Assembly: GCF_902459465.1 (NCBI RefSeq) | Contig: NC_047063.1 | Coordinates: forward strand, 19,805,685-19,869,684 | Source: Asterias rubens | Taxonomy: Eukaryota; Echinodermata; Asteroidea; Forcipulatida; Asteriidae | Direction: 5' to 3' | DNA: 64,000 bases | Shown here: one piece after another, positions 23,588 to 35,100 of the stretch | How positions within the stretch are numbered: position 1 is the stretch's first letter | How the letters are laid out: each line of letters starts with the position of its first letter | Notes under the pieces: generated by a model | Told to the model about the DNA's origin: nothing | Seen by the model: the letters and a program-made list of their open reading frames with translations, nothing else | The model's database searches: none | Translations under genes and position numbers: made by a program

Positions 23588-24455
23588 AAGCTGTCCTACA
23601 AATATCTCTACACCCAAATGCCTATACCAGGACAATAGGAGTTCAGAGCAAAGCAAACAAAAGGGGTATCTAAGGGAAACCACCAACTGCTGCCAATATT
23701 TACAAAGAATGCACAGGTTGGGTAAAAATAGACCCGGGTTCTCAAACTGTGAAATGTTCGTTTATCCCTCTGTACACTGATTCTGGAATCGGGCAAGGTC
23801 AGCATGGCAGGCGCTTTGGGGAACAGTCTTAACAGTTTCTTAAAAACCTCTTTTTAATTTCCCCCCTTTTTTAACTCCCTGCCTGGGTCTGAATGGATTG
23901 TAATGATGGTTTTCTTATCAACAATGTGTACCTTTGATTGTGTGAATTCGTCTTTGTTCCCTTCTTTTTGTTCATTCGTTTTCTTAATGGTATTGTGTTG
24001 GTTGACTGTTAGTTGTTTATAATTGCTTGCTTTTACAAATTGTGTGTTTAAAAGCTGTCCTACAAATATCTCTACACCCAAATGCCTATACCAGGACAAT
24101 AGGAGTTCAGAGCAAAGCAAAAAAAAGGGGTATCTAAGGGAAACCAGCATCTGCTGCCAATATTTACAAAGAATGCACAGGTTGGGAAAAATAGACCCGG
24201 GTTCTTAAACTGTGAAATGTTCGTTTATCCCTCTGTACACTGATTCTGGAATCGGGCAAGGTCAGCATGGCAGGCGCTTTGGGGAACAGTCTTAACAGTT
24301 TCTTAAAGACCTCTTTTTAATTTCCCCCCTTTTTTAACTCCCTGCCTGGGTCTTTGTTCCCTTCTTTTTTTCCATTCGCTTTCCTAATGGTATTGTGTTG
24401 GTTGACTGTTAGTTGTTTATAATTGCTTCCTTTCACAAATTGTGTGTTTAAAAGA
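23588..24455 (+). repeat. Tandem duplication, 463-bp unit, two copies
   Basis: AAAGCTGTCCTACAAATATC at 23588 recurs at 24051 and the match continues through GGCAGGCGCTTTGGGGAACA and the region around 23885/24348. The second copy lacks about 60 bp after CCTGCCTGGGTC. Few mismatches separate the copies, so the duplication is recent. Confidence 0.8.
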
Positions 24456-25149
24456 AATGTTATGTATTGTACCAGTGCAATTGAACCTATTGGTTGCCAT
24501 ACTGTGCATTCATTTTGATGTGATTTTATGAAACAAAACCAATAAGTATAACATATTGACTGACCGTACAGAACCACTCCAAAATCCATTCCTCAACTAG
24601 CCCGTATATCGGTACACACTCTGTATATTTACCATTGTCTCAAATTGTACCCAAGCTAGTATGATCAGTGGAGCCTGCATGGTTTAGGAAAGTAAAACAG
24701 TACACTCCAAAATCTACAAGGGGCCAATTTCATACGGCTGCTTAAGAGGTAAGCAAATTTTCCTGCTAACTATAGCAGACAAATTTGCTTAAGCGAGATT
24801 TCACAGGTTAGAAAGAAGCCTTCCAGCTTGCACATTCACCAATGGATTTGCATTGTTACATCATTAATTTTCATACAGTAGGCACCAAGGGTTAGCATGC
24901 CTTTTCCCATGCTTCTGGTTAGCAGTGCTGTGAAAAATGGAAACTCTTAATACAGGCATGATATTTGGCCCTTTGAAAAAAAAGTATGAACCTAATTTTG
25001 TTCATTTTATTGTAGTCTTTAATCGACTTTTCAGGTTATTTAATCACAGTTTTTTTTCCTGATTTTTTCAAAAGGAAGAAACATCAGATATCAGACTAGA
25101 ATAGGAAGAATATTATTCCTGCTAACAGTAAGCACAAAATCAGCATACA

Positions 25150-25384
25150 GGGACCAATTTCATAAAGCCTGTAAGCACGAAAATTTGCTTAGCATGAAAT
25201 ATCTTCCTTGATAAAAACCAGTATACCAACCAAATTTCCACATGATTTTCAGGATTTAGCAAACAACATTTGAAAACCAGTATCAAGCAATATGCAACAA
25301 ATGAAAATTTGGTTGGTAATTATCAAGGAAGAAATTTCGTGCTAAGCAAATTTGTGTGCTTTCAGGCTTTATGAAATTGGGCCC
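25150..25384. repeat. Foldback repeat, about 235 bp
   Basis: GACCAATTTCATAAAGCCTG with AATTTGCTTAGCATGAAAT and TTCCTTGATAAAAACC at the left pairs with the inverted series ending TTTCAGGCTTTATGAAATTG at the right. Confidence 0.6.
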
Positions 25385-25474
25385 TGATGATCGCATTGAT
25401 TAAGTTGTCAACCACTGGTTCAATCAGATCACTACTAAAAAGAGATTTACACAGGTGCTACCATAAACCTCACC

Positions 25475-25555
25475 CGATTAAGAGAATGGATTAAGAGAAT
25501 GGATTAAGAGAACGGATTAAGAGAGCGGATTAAAAAAACGGATTAAGGGATTGGT
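25475..25555 (+). repeat. Short tandem repeat, GATTAAGAGAAYG unit
   Basis: About six 13-bp units around GATTAAGAGAATG/ACG, with the later units decaying. Confidence 0.7.
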
Positions 25556-26173
25556 TGATCTGAACAAGAAACTTTACCCCTGAGCCTGGTAGCGTTCTAA
25601 CTCTGTTTCAGCTTGGGAGATAACCAAGGGAGAGTACATTATATTTACCATAGTTTTCTCAATGTTTTGAAAGCAACCATGTCAGCTACTTTAAAGTACT
25701 TTTTATTTGCATCATAATTTTAAGATCATACAAAGTTGTGTTTCCTATATCAACATTCTGGCAGAAAATTCACCTTGTTGTTTTGGGTCATTCTCCCATG
25801 TTTGTTAAGATTCTAAACATGCAATCATTTCTTGATGTTTTTACAATAATGTAACTTCATTTCTTGTTTTTTATTCTACTGATCTAAATTTCACAAAATT
25901 TCTGAAATCCAAACACCATTTACTTTTTATGCTGAATATAAAAATCACAAAAAAATCATAATGTCATGACTTGTAGGCGTTTTTTTCTTATTTGACTTTT
26001 TCCCCAAATGCTGTTTCAAACTTATAGTTTGCTGTTTCTCCATTTTCTTGTATGCTGTTTCACTATTTTTCCTTCTCCGTATTTTCGTATTACATATTTT
26101 TTGTTTGCGAAAGCGTTGTGATACATCTTTCCAAGTCACTATAAAAGTGCTTGGATTATTATCGTTAATCAAA

Positions 26174-29100
26174 CTAAAGATAAATACCTTGATCATTGCT
26201 GGAGTGGGTGGCGCCTCCTAATGGACTGTAGGGGGAATCCGTTGAATACTGGCCTGCACAACACCAAGGCTTCTTAAAGACGTCAATCACTTCTTCCAAG
26301 GGTCGTCCTTTGGTCTCAGGTAGTAGCCAGTAGATCAGCACTAGACCCACTACTGCGATACCACTGTACATAAAAAACGTTCCTGTGTTTGGAAAACAAC
26401 CATCAAAGAGTTTTGTCAATTTCTATAAATCAGACTATCTATTAAGTGCAACAATGTTCATTGTATAAAAGGACTATCACCACGTCACAGCCTAAGTTTT
26501 TGCCAACCAAGGTTGGAAAACAATGGAAAGCCATCAATGCAAAACAAAAACAAGAGTTTGTAACATATCCGCAACTAATGCAATTGTTGGAAACAAAGCA
26601 ACCAAACACAGGAGATATTTTATTTAGTTGAACAGTTGCAAACAAATGTTGAATTTGGTCAGAACATCTGTTGACATGATTGAATGTTTTACTAACATTC
26701 AGCCAACCATACTAACTAGCTCTGTTTGTTTATCAACAATGGGAAGGTCAATAATGCCTTGGATTGCTCGCTTTGAGCTATAAAAAGCATTTGAAAGCTT
26801 CCGCCATTTTGTGGAGTCAAACAATTGGTGCTCCTAAATGGTGTTAGTTCACAAAGTAACAGGAAAACCACTCAATTTCCAGTGGATTTGTGTGGATCAT
26901 TATACTCTACTAAATGCTTTAGCTCAATTCCCCAAACACAGGGCATTGTTTCACTTATGTCTAATTTTCATGCAGTTGAATAGTACTTTGTATTTGTCAC
27001 TATAAGCCAAACTAGTGGATAAATTCTTATTCTGCTGCAGAAAAAAAAACTTGGCCTAAGGTCACAACTCTGCTTAAATGTAAGTGAACAAATGTGCATC
27101 TGTGCTAACAAAAGAATCTGCCCTTAGCATAAACGTATTCCACAGGTAAGCAAGTTCCTTTTGCTTCTGCTTGTGGAAACATTATCTTGATACCATCACC
27201 ATTTGCTAATACAGCAAACACAGAAATTTGGCGCTTACTCTGAATATTAAATAATAGTATCCACAAACCGCAGAGCTCTACCTGAGTCTAGACCTGGATG
27301 AACCCACCTTGTCTGGTGATTTGCTCAGTCAGAGTTAAGAACGTCATTGAGATGAGAAGATTGAAGAGCCAGTTGGTCATTGCGGACAATGAGTTACCTG
27401 TACTTCGAGCCCAATGGGGATAGATCTCTGAATTCACTGTCCATGGCATTGGACCCATACCTGCAATTGAAACCAAATTATGGTTACATAATCAGCTGAA
27501 GTTATCCTGTCCAGTTGGGTGTGAAGAAATAATTACTCAGAGAGGATTCGGTTAAGTTTTTTTTGCTCTTCCAAACAGGTCTTGTATGCAAGTCTTGTGA
27601 ATATTCAAACATTTTTGCACATTGCTTAAAGCCAGTGGACACTATTGGTCAATGTCAAAGACCAGTCTTCTCACTTGCTGTATCTCAACATATGCATAAA
27701 ATAACAAACCTGTGAAAATTTGAGCTTGATTGGTCGTCGGAGTTGCGAGCTAACTATGAAAGAAAAAAACACCCTTGTCACATGAAGTTGTGTGCTTTCA
27801 GGTGCTTGATTTCAAGACCTCAAATTCTAAACATGAGGTCTCGAAATCAAATTCGTGAAAAATTACCTCTTTCTCGACAACTACGGCATTTCAGAGGGAG
27901 CCATTTCTAAAAATGTTTTATACTACCAACCTCTCCCCATTACTCGTTACCAAGTAGGGTTTTATGCTGATAATTATTTTGAGTAATTACCAATAGTGTC
28001 CATTGCCTTTTATTTGTAAAGAGAACAAACTTGCCCACATTAACTGGTCTCAGTTATTGAATACGCACGCAAAGTCTATTTCCAAGATTGCCATCCTAGG
28101 TCTTGTTCCCTGACTAAAAAGGTTTTCATGCATTGCAATTCTGTGGGTGTGTGGGGCATATTTCACATGTGTAAAGCGCAACTGATGTAGGTAGAGCGTC
28201 AGCCATAGAGGGAGCTACAGGCTCACTTTGAAACTAACTGCGATGCCAAATGATAGAATGATAAGCAGCTTGACTCGAGACTACTATTTCTGACAGACTC
28301 CCAGATAATTTTCTTTAGCATTAAAATGTGTTAAGAGACAGTTTTGGCTAAGCATCTCTATGAAACCCCAAATGTCCATTTACAAATTGACAATTTAAAA
28401 TATTTGCTTAGCAGGATGAGGTTACCAGCCATGTTGCCATCCATGTCACGTATACTAATTTGTGATTAGCCGCTAGTGCCATACTGCAGCTTAGGGCTGT
28501 CTACTCCCAGGAAGCTGAGAAGGATTAAATGAATGTTATTGGCTCAATGATCAGGGCACTAATGTAACGTGCATTGAGACAGCAATATATACATGTATAA
28601 GAATTAGATATTATTATTATTAAATCTGTGTACCAAAACTTCCATGCCACACTCACCAGGAGAGAACGAAATCAGATAAATAACAAGTCCAACCATAGCC
28701 ATGGGACCGAATGACGTTGGGCAATACTCCATAGCCCATTCAGGGGCTTTGGGTCCTTTCTCCCTCACAGAGCAAGGACCAACTGTAGCATAGTTTAAGT
28801 TGGTGTTATTCACAGGTAGACAAGAACTGTTGTTGACCACTTTATTCTGGTCCAGCTCAAAACAGAATCCGCACTGGTCTTCCAAGATACACTGCTGACA
28901 GTCACTGTAGTAGAATGAGAGAGGGTCAAAATTATTAGTAGGTCGACAAGGTGGAAGGATGCCAAAAACAGATTTCTTAGAGTGATGTGTGTTAAATTTT
29001 GAAAAAGTTCATATATTTATATATACCATCTGGGTCCAATTTTATGGCTCTATTTTACAAGAAAACAGTACTTCTAGTGTCCTGCAAAGCACATCATTCT

Positions 29101-32100
29101 ACGAGATGTTAGCGCAGAATTCTGCGGTTAGCAGAGCCAAGAAATTAAACTTGGGTAATCTGTCTTCAAACTTGCCTAAGAGTTGTGTATGAAACATTAA
29201 ACAGTACATATATATATCAGTTCAGTTCAGTTCAGTTAAGTTTAGCTCAGTTTGTTTCCACTCAATTTTCTGTTTTTTTCCACAAAATGATACACATATT
29301 ATACTTTATGAAGAATTAAACGATTAAGTGGTAGGCGTCTCATAAAAGCAAGCTTGTTTGTCGGAGCATAGAGCAAGTCTCTTCCTTGCTCTATGGTCAA
29401 AGACCCCCAATATTTAAGTCACTGTGTTGTACTGAGTGAGGAACCTATGAGGACTATATGATTTTTGTTTTTTTACAAATCAAAATTAACTATTTTTAAA
29501 GATAAATTTCAAACACTCTCTTCTCTGTAGTTAAACTCGTTTTTGATAACTCGAGTCTTCTCCAGACTTAACTAATTTGTGCATTGGGGGGAAAGAAGGA
29601 GGGAGGAGGGGGGGGGGAGGGAGGAGGGGGAAGGTGGAGGGTTCTGCCCCAATACTGGTCAAACCAGCATTGGGGGCAAGAAGGAGGAAGGAGGGAGGAG
29701 GGGGAGGGCTATGCCCCAATGCTGTGTGATCTTCTCCACACAGGTATCTTTACACCTTTAGGTCACAATGCTAGTCGCTTTTCTGATACCATGATAGACA
29801 GAATTTATAAGAGATAAATCTGTACTTACTGGTATGCGTTACAGACACCAGCTTGTGGGTATGTTTGAGTAACAACAGGAGAGTTGATGGACATTAACAG
29901 GAATCCAACACCGAGGAATGACAGACTGAATGCAACACCTATTGTGAAATATCAACTAAGAAGCGTCAGTGTATTGCAATAAAAATATAAAGCATTTCAG
30001 TGAGTAAGAAAAGAAACACAATCATGCCCGAGGATCACAGAGGCAGGGAGTCGTGGTTTTCAACCATAGCACGAGTAAAAGCAGTCAGTAATTGTTTTAT
30101 AACGCCCCATACATAAACTATGCCTAGTATAGACATCAAGGTACAATGAAGCTGCTGTTGCTATGGGTATAGTACACCAGCTGCCATAGGATAGTAGATC
30201 AGTTGCCATGGGATAGTTCATCTGTTGCTAGGGGTATAGTTAATTGTTTGCTGCTTGATAGGGCGTCGTGTCCGCGCAGTTTCTAGTAAAATTAGTAAAT
30301 AAAGTGATGTGCTCTACAAAAGGCAGAAAACTTGTAAGGAAAGTTATAAACATACACAAATGAACCAAAGTAAAACTAGTCCCTCTGTGTACCCGCTGGC
30401 AAACAATGGATTCAAACTGCCTCTAGCTACCGGACAATCTCGGTGGTCTACTTGGTAAGACACTGCTCTAGAATTGCAAGGGTCATGGGTTTGAATCCCA
30501 CCCGAGTAACATGCCTGTGATATTTTTTCAAAGGACTCGGGGTAAGTACTGAGTACACACAAATCGGTGTATGGGGGGACAATTTTTTTAATAAGTCCCT
30601 CTGTGTGTTGTTGTAGTTGGTGGTGTTGTTGTTGTTGTTTACAAACCTAAGAGACTTCCAAGAGTAAGAATGCGTCTTCCCACCTTCTCTACCAAATAAA
30701 GACCAACCAGCGAGAAGAGGAAGTTGCAAAACGCTACCACCGCTGCAAGCCAGATGACTGTGGAGTTATCTTGTACTCCAGACATACGGATAATAGTTGC
30801 ACTATAGTACCTGCAATAGTCACACAACATCATTGCTAGTTAAAGGCAGTGGACACTATTGGTAATTACTCAAAATAATTTTTTTCATAAAAACTTACTT
30901 GGTTACAAGTAATGGAGAGCTGTTGATAGTATAAAACATTGTGAGAAACAGCTACCTCTGAAGTAACATAGTTTTCGAGAAAGAAGTAATTTTCCACGAA
31001 TTTGATTTCAAGGCCTCAGATTTAGAATTTGAGGTCTCGAAATCAAGCATCTGAAAGCACATGACTTCGTGTAACAAGGGTGGTTTTTTTTCTTTCATTA
31101 TTATCCCGCAACTTCAACGACCAATTGAGCTCAAATTTTCACAGGTTTGTTATTTAATGCATATGTTTAGATACACCAAGTGAGAAGACTGGTCTTTGAC
31201 AAACACCAATAGTGTCCACTGTCTTTAAAAAGTATGACTTCTTTTCAGAACCAAACCATGTTTGTTTTCTGGTTTTAATTATTTCATTGATGTCTTTGTT
31301 GAAATTGTATACATAAGTAAGTCTCTCGACCAATCCGATACATCTACTCCTCAGTAGTAGAATATATAGAAAGACAGTTCTCTAAAGTACGATACACACA
31401 TGGTGTTACTGCAAACCAAACATATATTGATACCTCACCATGCAATGCCTCAAACCTACATAAAGTACTAACCATGAAAACAACTGGGTTTATGGTCTTG
31501 GGTTAAAGTATCACCTTGTAAGCAAAGAGAGAAATAACAGGTTGTTGAGAAAACTGTGTGGAGTTCTTACATGACTGTATTTATTCCCACTAACTGTTGA
31601 AACATCTGAAGACCACAGCCAACAATAACGGCTCGAAGAACGGCCGGGGTCCTTAAAATCCTTAGAATCACCCATTGCTTTCCTAGGGAATAATAATAAT
31701 GTTGTGCATTATGTAATAATTCTGATCTTTCTACCTACCTCTTCCGCTCACTGTAGCTGTAGGGTAAGGATTAAGGTTAGGGTTAGGATTAGGGTTGGGA
31801 TTAGGGTTGGGGTTAGGGTTGGGGTTAGGGTTGGGGTTAGGGTTGGGGTTAGGGTTGGGGTTAGGGTTAGGGTTAGGATTAGGGTTGGGGTTAGGGTTGG
31901 GGTTAGGGTTAGGGTTAGGGTTAGGGTTAGGGTTAGGGTTAGGGTTAGGGTTGGGGTTAGGGTTAGGGTTAGGGTTAGGGTTAGGGTTAGGGTTGGGGTT
32001 AGGGTTGGGGTTAGGGTTGGGGTTAGGGTTAGGGTTAGGGTTAGGGTTAGGGTTAGGGTTAGGGTTAGGGTTAGGGTTAGGGTTAGGGTTAGGGTTAGGG

Positions 32101-35100
32101 TTAGGGTTAGGGTTAGGGTTAGGGTTAGGGTTAGGGTTAGGGTTAGGGTTAGGGTTAGGGTTAGGGTTAGGGTTAGGGTTAGGGTTAGGGTTAGGGTTAG
32201 GGTTAGGGTTAGGGTTAGGGTTAGGGTTAGGGTTAGGGTTAGGGTTAGGGTTAGGGTTAGGGTTAGGATAAGGGTTGAGGATTGTAACCAATAGATGAGG
32301 TGGGATTCAACAACTAGGCCTTAAGGTTAGGTGTATGGACCATTACCTAGATTCTTTAAGGGTCTCTTTAAAATTATCTCTTCACCTTCTCATCTTGTTA
32401 TGCTGTGCTTCCGCCTAAATTAGGCTCGCTGTCCATGCAGGGTTAGGGATGGGGTTGGGGTTAGGTTTAGGGTTAGGTTTAGGTTTAGGGTTAGGTTTAG
32501 ATAAAATTTCCTTTGGTTCTTTATTCTTTAAGGATCCCTCTCCCTGTGAAGTGAATAATGTTTTTTATCATTATCTCTCCACCTTCATGTGCTGTGCTGC
32601 TTTTGTGTTTAGGCTCCCTGTCAATACAGGGTTAGGGATGGGGTTCAAAATGGGGTTAGTGTTAGGTTTAGGATACAACTATTTCTTTGATTCTTTATTC
32701 TGTAAGGATCCCTCTCCCTGTAAAGTGGACATACAGTGCGGTTTTACTTCAATGCAGGATTAGGGTTGTGGTAATTAGAAATTGGGTTAGGGTTAAGTTT
32801 AGGGTTAGATTTAGGGTTAGGTTTAGGGTTAGGTTTAGGTTTTGGGGAACTTGTCTTAAATTCTTTATTTTGTGGGGATTCCTCTTCACCTTCATCTTTT
32901 TGTGCTGTGCTTCTGCTTTTATTTCAGGCTCGCTGTCAAACCTGGGTTAAAGATGTGGTTTGGGATAGGGTAAGGTTATGTTTAGGTTAATATCTTGTTG
33001 TGTTGAACTTCTGCTTATATTCTCATACTCGCGGCCAAACTAGGGTTAGAGATGTGGTTTGGGATGGGGGTTATTTAGGTTTAGGCTTTGGTAGAGTGTC
33101 ATGGCCTAGTGGTTAAGAGCATCGAATTCAAATTCTGGTGCTAATTCACCCGAGTGTGGGTTCGAATCCCGGTTGTGACACTTGTGTCCTCGAGCAAGAT
33201 ACTTTACTATAATTGCTTCTCTTCACCCAGGGGTATAAATGGGTACCTGCGAGGGTAGAGGTTGATATTGTGAATGAAAAAGCCTTTGGAGCGATATAAA
33301 CTGTTGCCCAGGTTGTATACTCCAAAGGGAGCTGAGAAACATTAAAAAGGGATGTTATTGGCCCTATGACCAGGGCACTAATGTAAAGCGCATTGATACG
33401 GTTATTGTGAAATGCGCTATATAAGAATTGGTTATTATTATTATTATTAATACCTTGTTGTGTTGAACTTCTGCTTATATTCTCATACTCAAACCTGGGT
33501 TAGAGATGTGGTTATAGGGATGGGGTATTGGTTAGATATAGGGAACTTTTCCTTCAATTCTTTAAAGATCCCTTTCATTATGAAGCAAATAAAATTGTCA
33601 TGTCTTCACCTTTATCTTGTTGTGCTGCGCTTCTGCTAATATTCTCATACTCGCTGTCGATGTAGGGGCTACCCTTGCCGTATACCAGTGTCAGGACCCT
33701 CCTTGCCTTCTCGTGATGATGGTGCAGAATGAGCCATCGAGGGCTCTCAGGTAGAAAGATGAAGCCAACTAGCTGTATAGCAGCTGGTACTGCTCCTAAT
33801 CCTAGCATCAACCTGAAGGAATGATACAAAAATTAGATGCATTATTGCGTACTTTTTAAAACAAAAAATGAAGATTGTTTAAAGGCAGTGGACACTATTG
33901 GTAATTACTCAAAATAATTATCAGCATAAAACCTCACTTGGTAAAGAGTAATGGGGAGAGGTTGATAGTATAAAACATTGTGAGAAACGGCTTCTGAAGT
34001 GATGTAGTTTTCGAGAAAGGAGTAATTTTCCACTAATTTGATTTCGAGACCTCAAGTTTAGAATTTGAGGTCTCGAAATCAAGCATCTAAAAGCACACAA
34101 CTTCATGTGACAAGGGTGTTTTTTCTGTCATAGTTATCTCGCAACTCCAACGACCAATCGAGCTCAAATTTTCACTGGTTTGTTATTTATGCATATGTTG
34201 ATATACACCAAGTGAGAAGACTGGTCTTTGACAATTACCATTAGTGTCCACTGTCTTTAAGCTATATAGTAATTAGGGTTTGCTGTGACATTATGTAATC
34301 CCTTTTGTGTATAGTGGTGGCTCTGAGACGAGCCCGTTTCTGTTATCTTTCCTATTGTTTGGCTGAGCAAAAGAAATCTATTTCAGTCAAAAGCAGTGGA
34401 CACTATTGGTAACTACTCAAAATAAATTTTAGCATAAAAACTTACTTGGTAACGAGTTATGGAGAGCTGTTGATACTATAAAACATTGTGAGAAACGGCT
34501 CCCTCTGAAGTAACGTTGTTTTTGAGAAAGAAGTAATTTTCCATGAAGTTGAATTTGAGACCTCATAAATAGATTTTGTGGTCTCGAAATAAACCATCCG
34601 AAAGCACACAACTTCATGTGACAAGAGTGTTTTTTATTTTAATCATATCTCGCAACTTCGATGACCAATTGAGCTCAAATTTTCACAGGTTTGTTATTTT
34701 ATGCATATGTTGCGATACACCAAGTGGGAAGACAACTAACAATAGTGTCCAGTGTCTTTAAATATTAAAATAACACTGGAAAATAAATAAATAAATAATA
34801 AAACTCAGAAGAACCTCCTTCCTTATATAAGCTCACCTCCATCCCCATGGCCAATAAGACAGAGCTCCATCAATCACACTAGCAATGACTTGACCTCCAG
34901 TTATAAAGACCTGATTGACCGTAACCAGCCTACCTCTAAGATGAGTGGGTGATGCTTCAGCAATGTACATCGGCACGGTCATAGATGCAAGTCCTGTACC
35001 ACAAGTAAAGTCACTTTGTTAAAATATTAGAAAAGATATGCATCCTGCGTCTTACTCTTTTGACACAATTTACCCGACCTCATCATTACAACAGTCGTAC

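Larger units (their letters stand above)
16800..26173. other. Gene-poor interval between genes B and C, mostly repeats
   Basis: No exon with coding character was found. The interval holds MITE copies (17091-17455, 19246-19533, 19534-19944, 21313-21684), SINEs (21690-21960, 23152-23512), a 463-bp tandem duplication (23588-24455) and a foldback (25150-25384). The reading frames here, all under 115 codons, show no recognisable domain. Confidence 0.5.

Noticed and set aside
31770..32276. True chromosome end
   Set aside because: SLC2A13 exons continue in phase on both sides of the array, so it is internal unless the assembly is wrong.
31704..32294. Long open frames of Val-Arg, Leu-Gly and Asn-Pro repeats on both strands
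   Set aside because: They are translations of the TTAGGG array; a 6-bp repeat without stops gives open frames in several frames.
33921..34106. Recurring small frame with [17 protein letters not shown], seen in several places
   Set aside because: It recurs because it is a translation of the central inverted repeat of MITE family 1, not a gene family.
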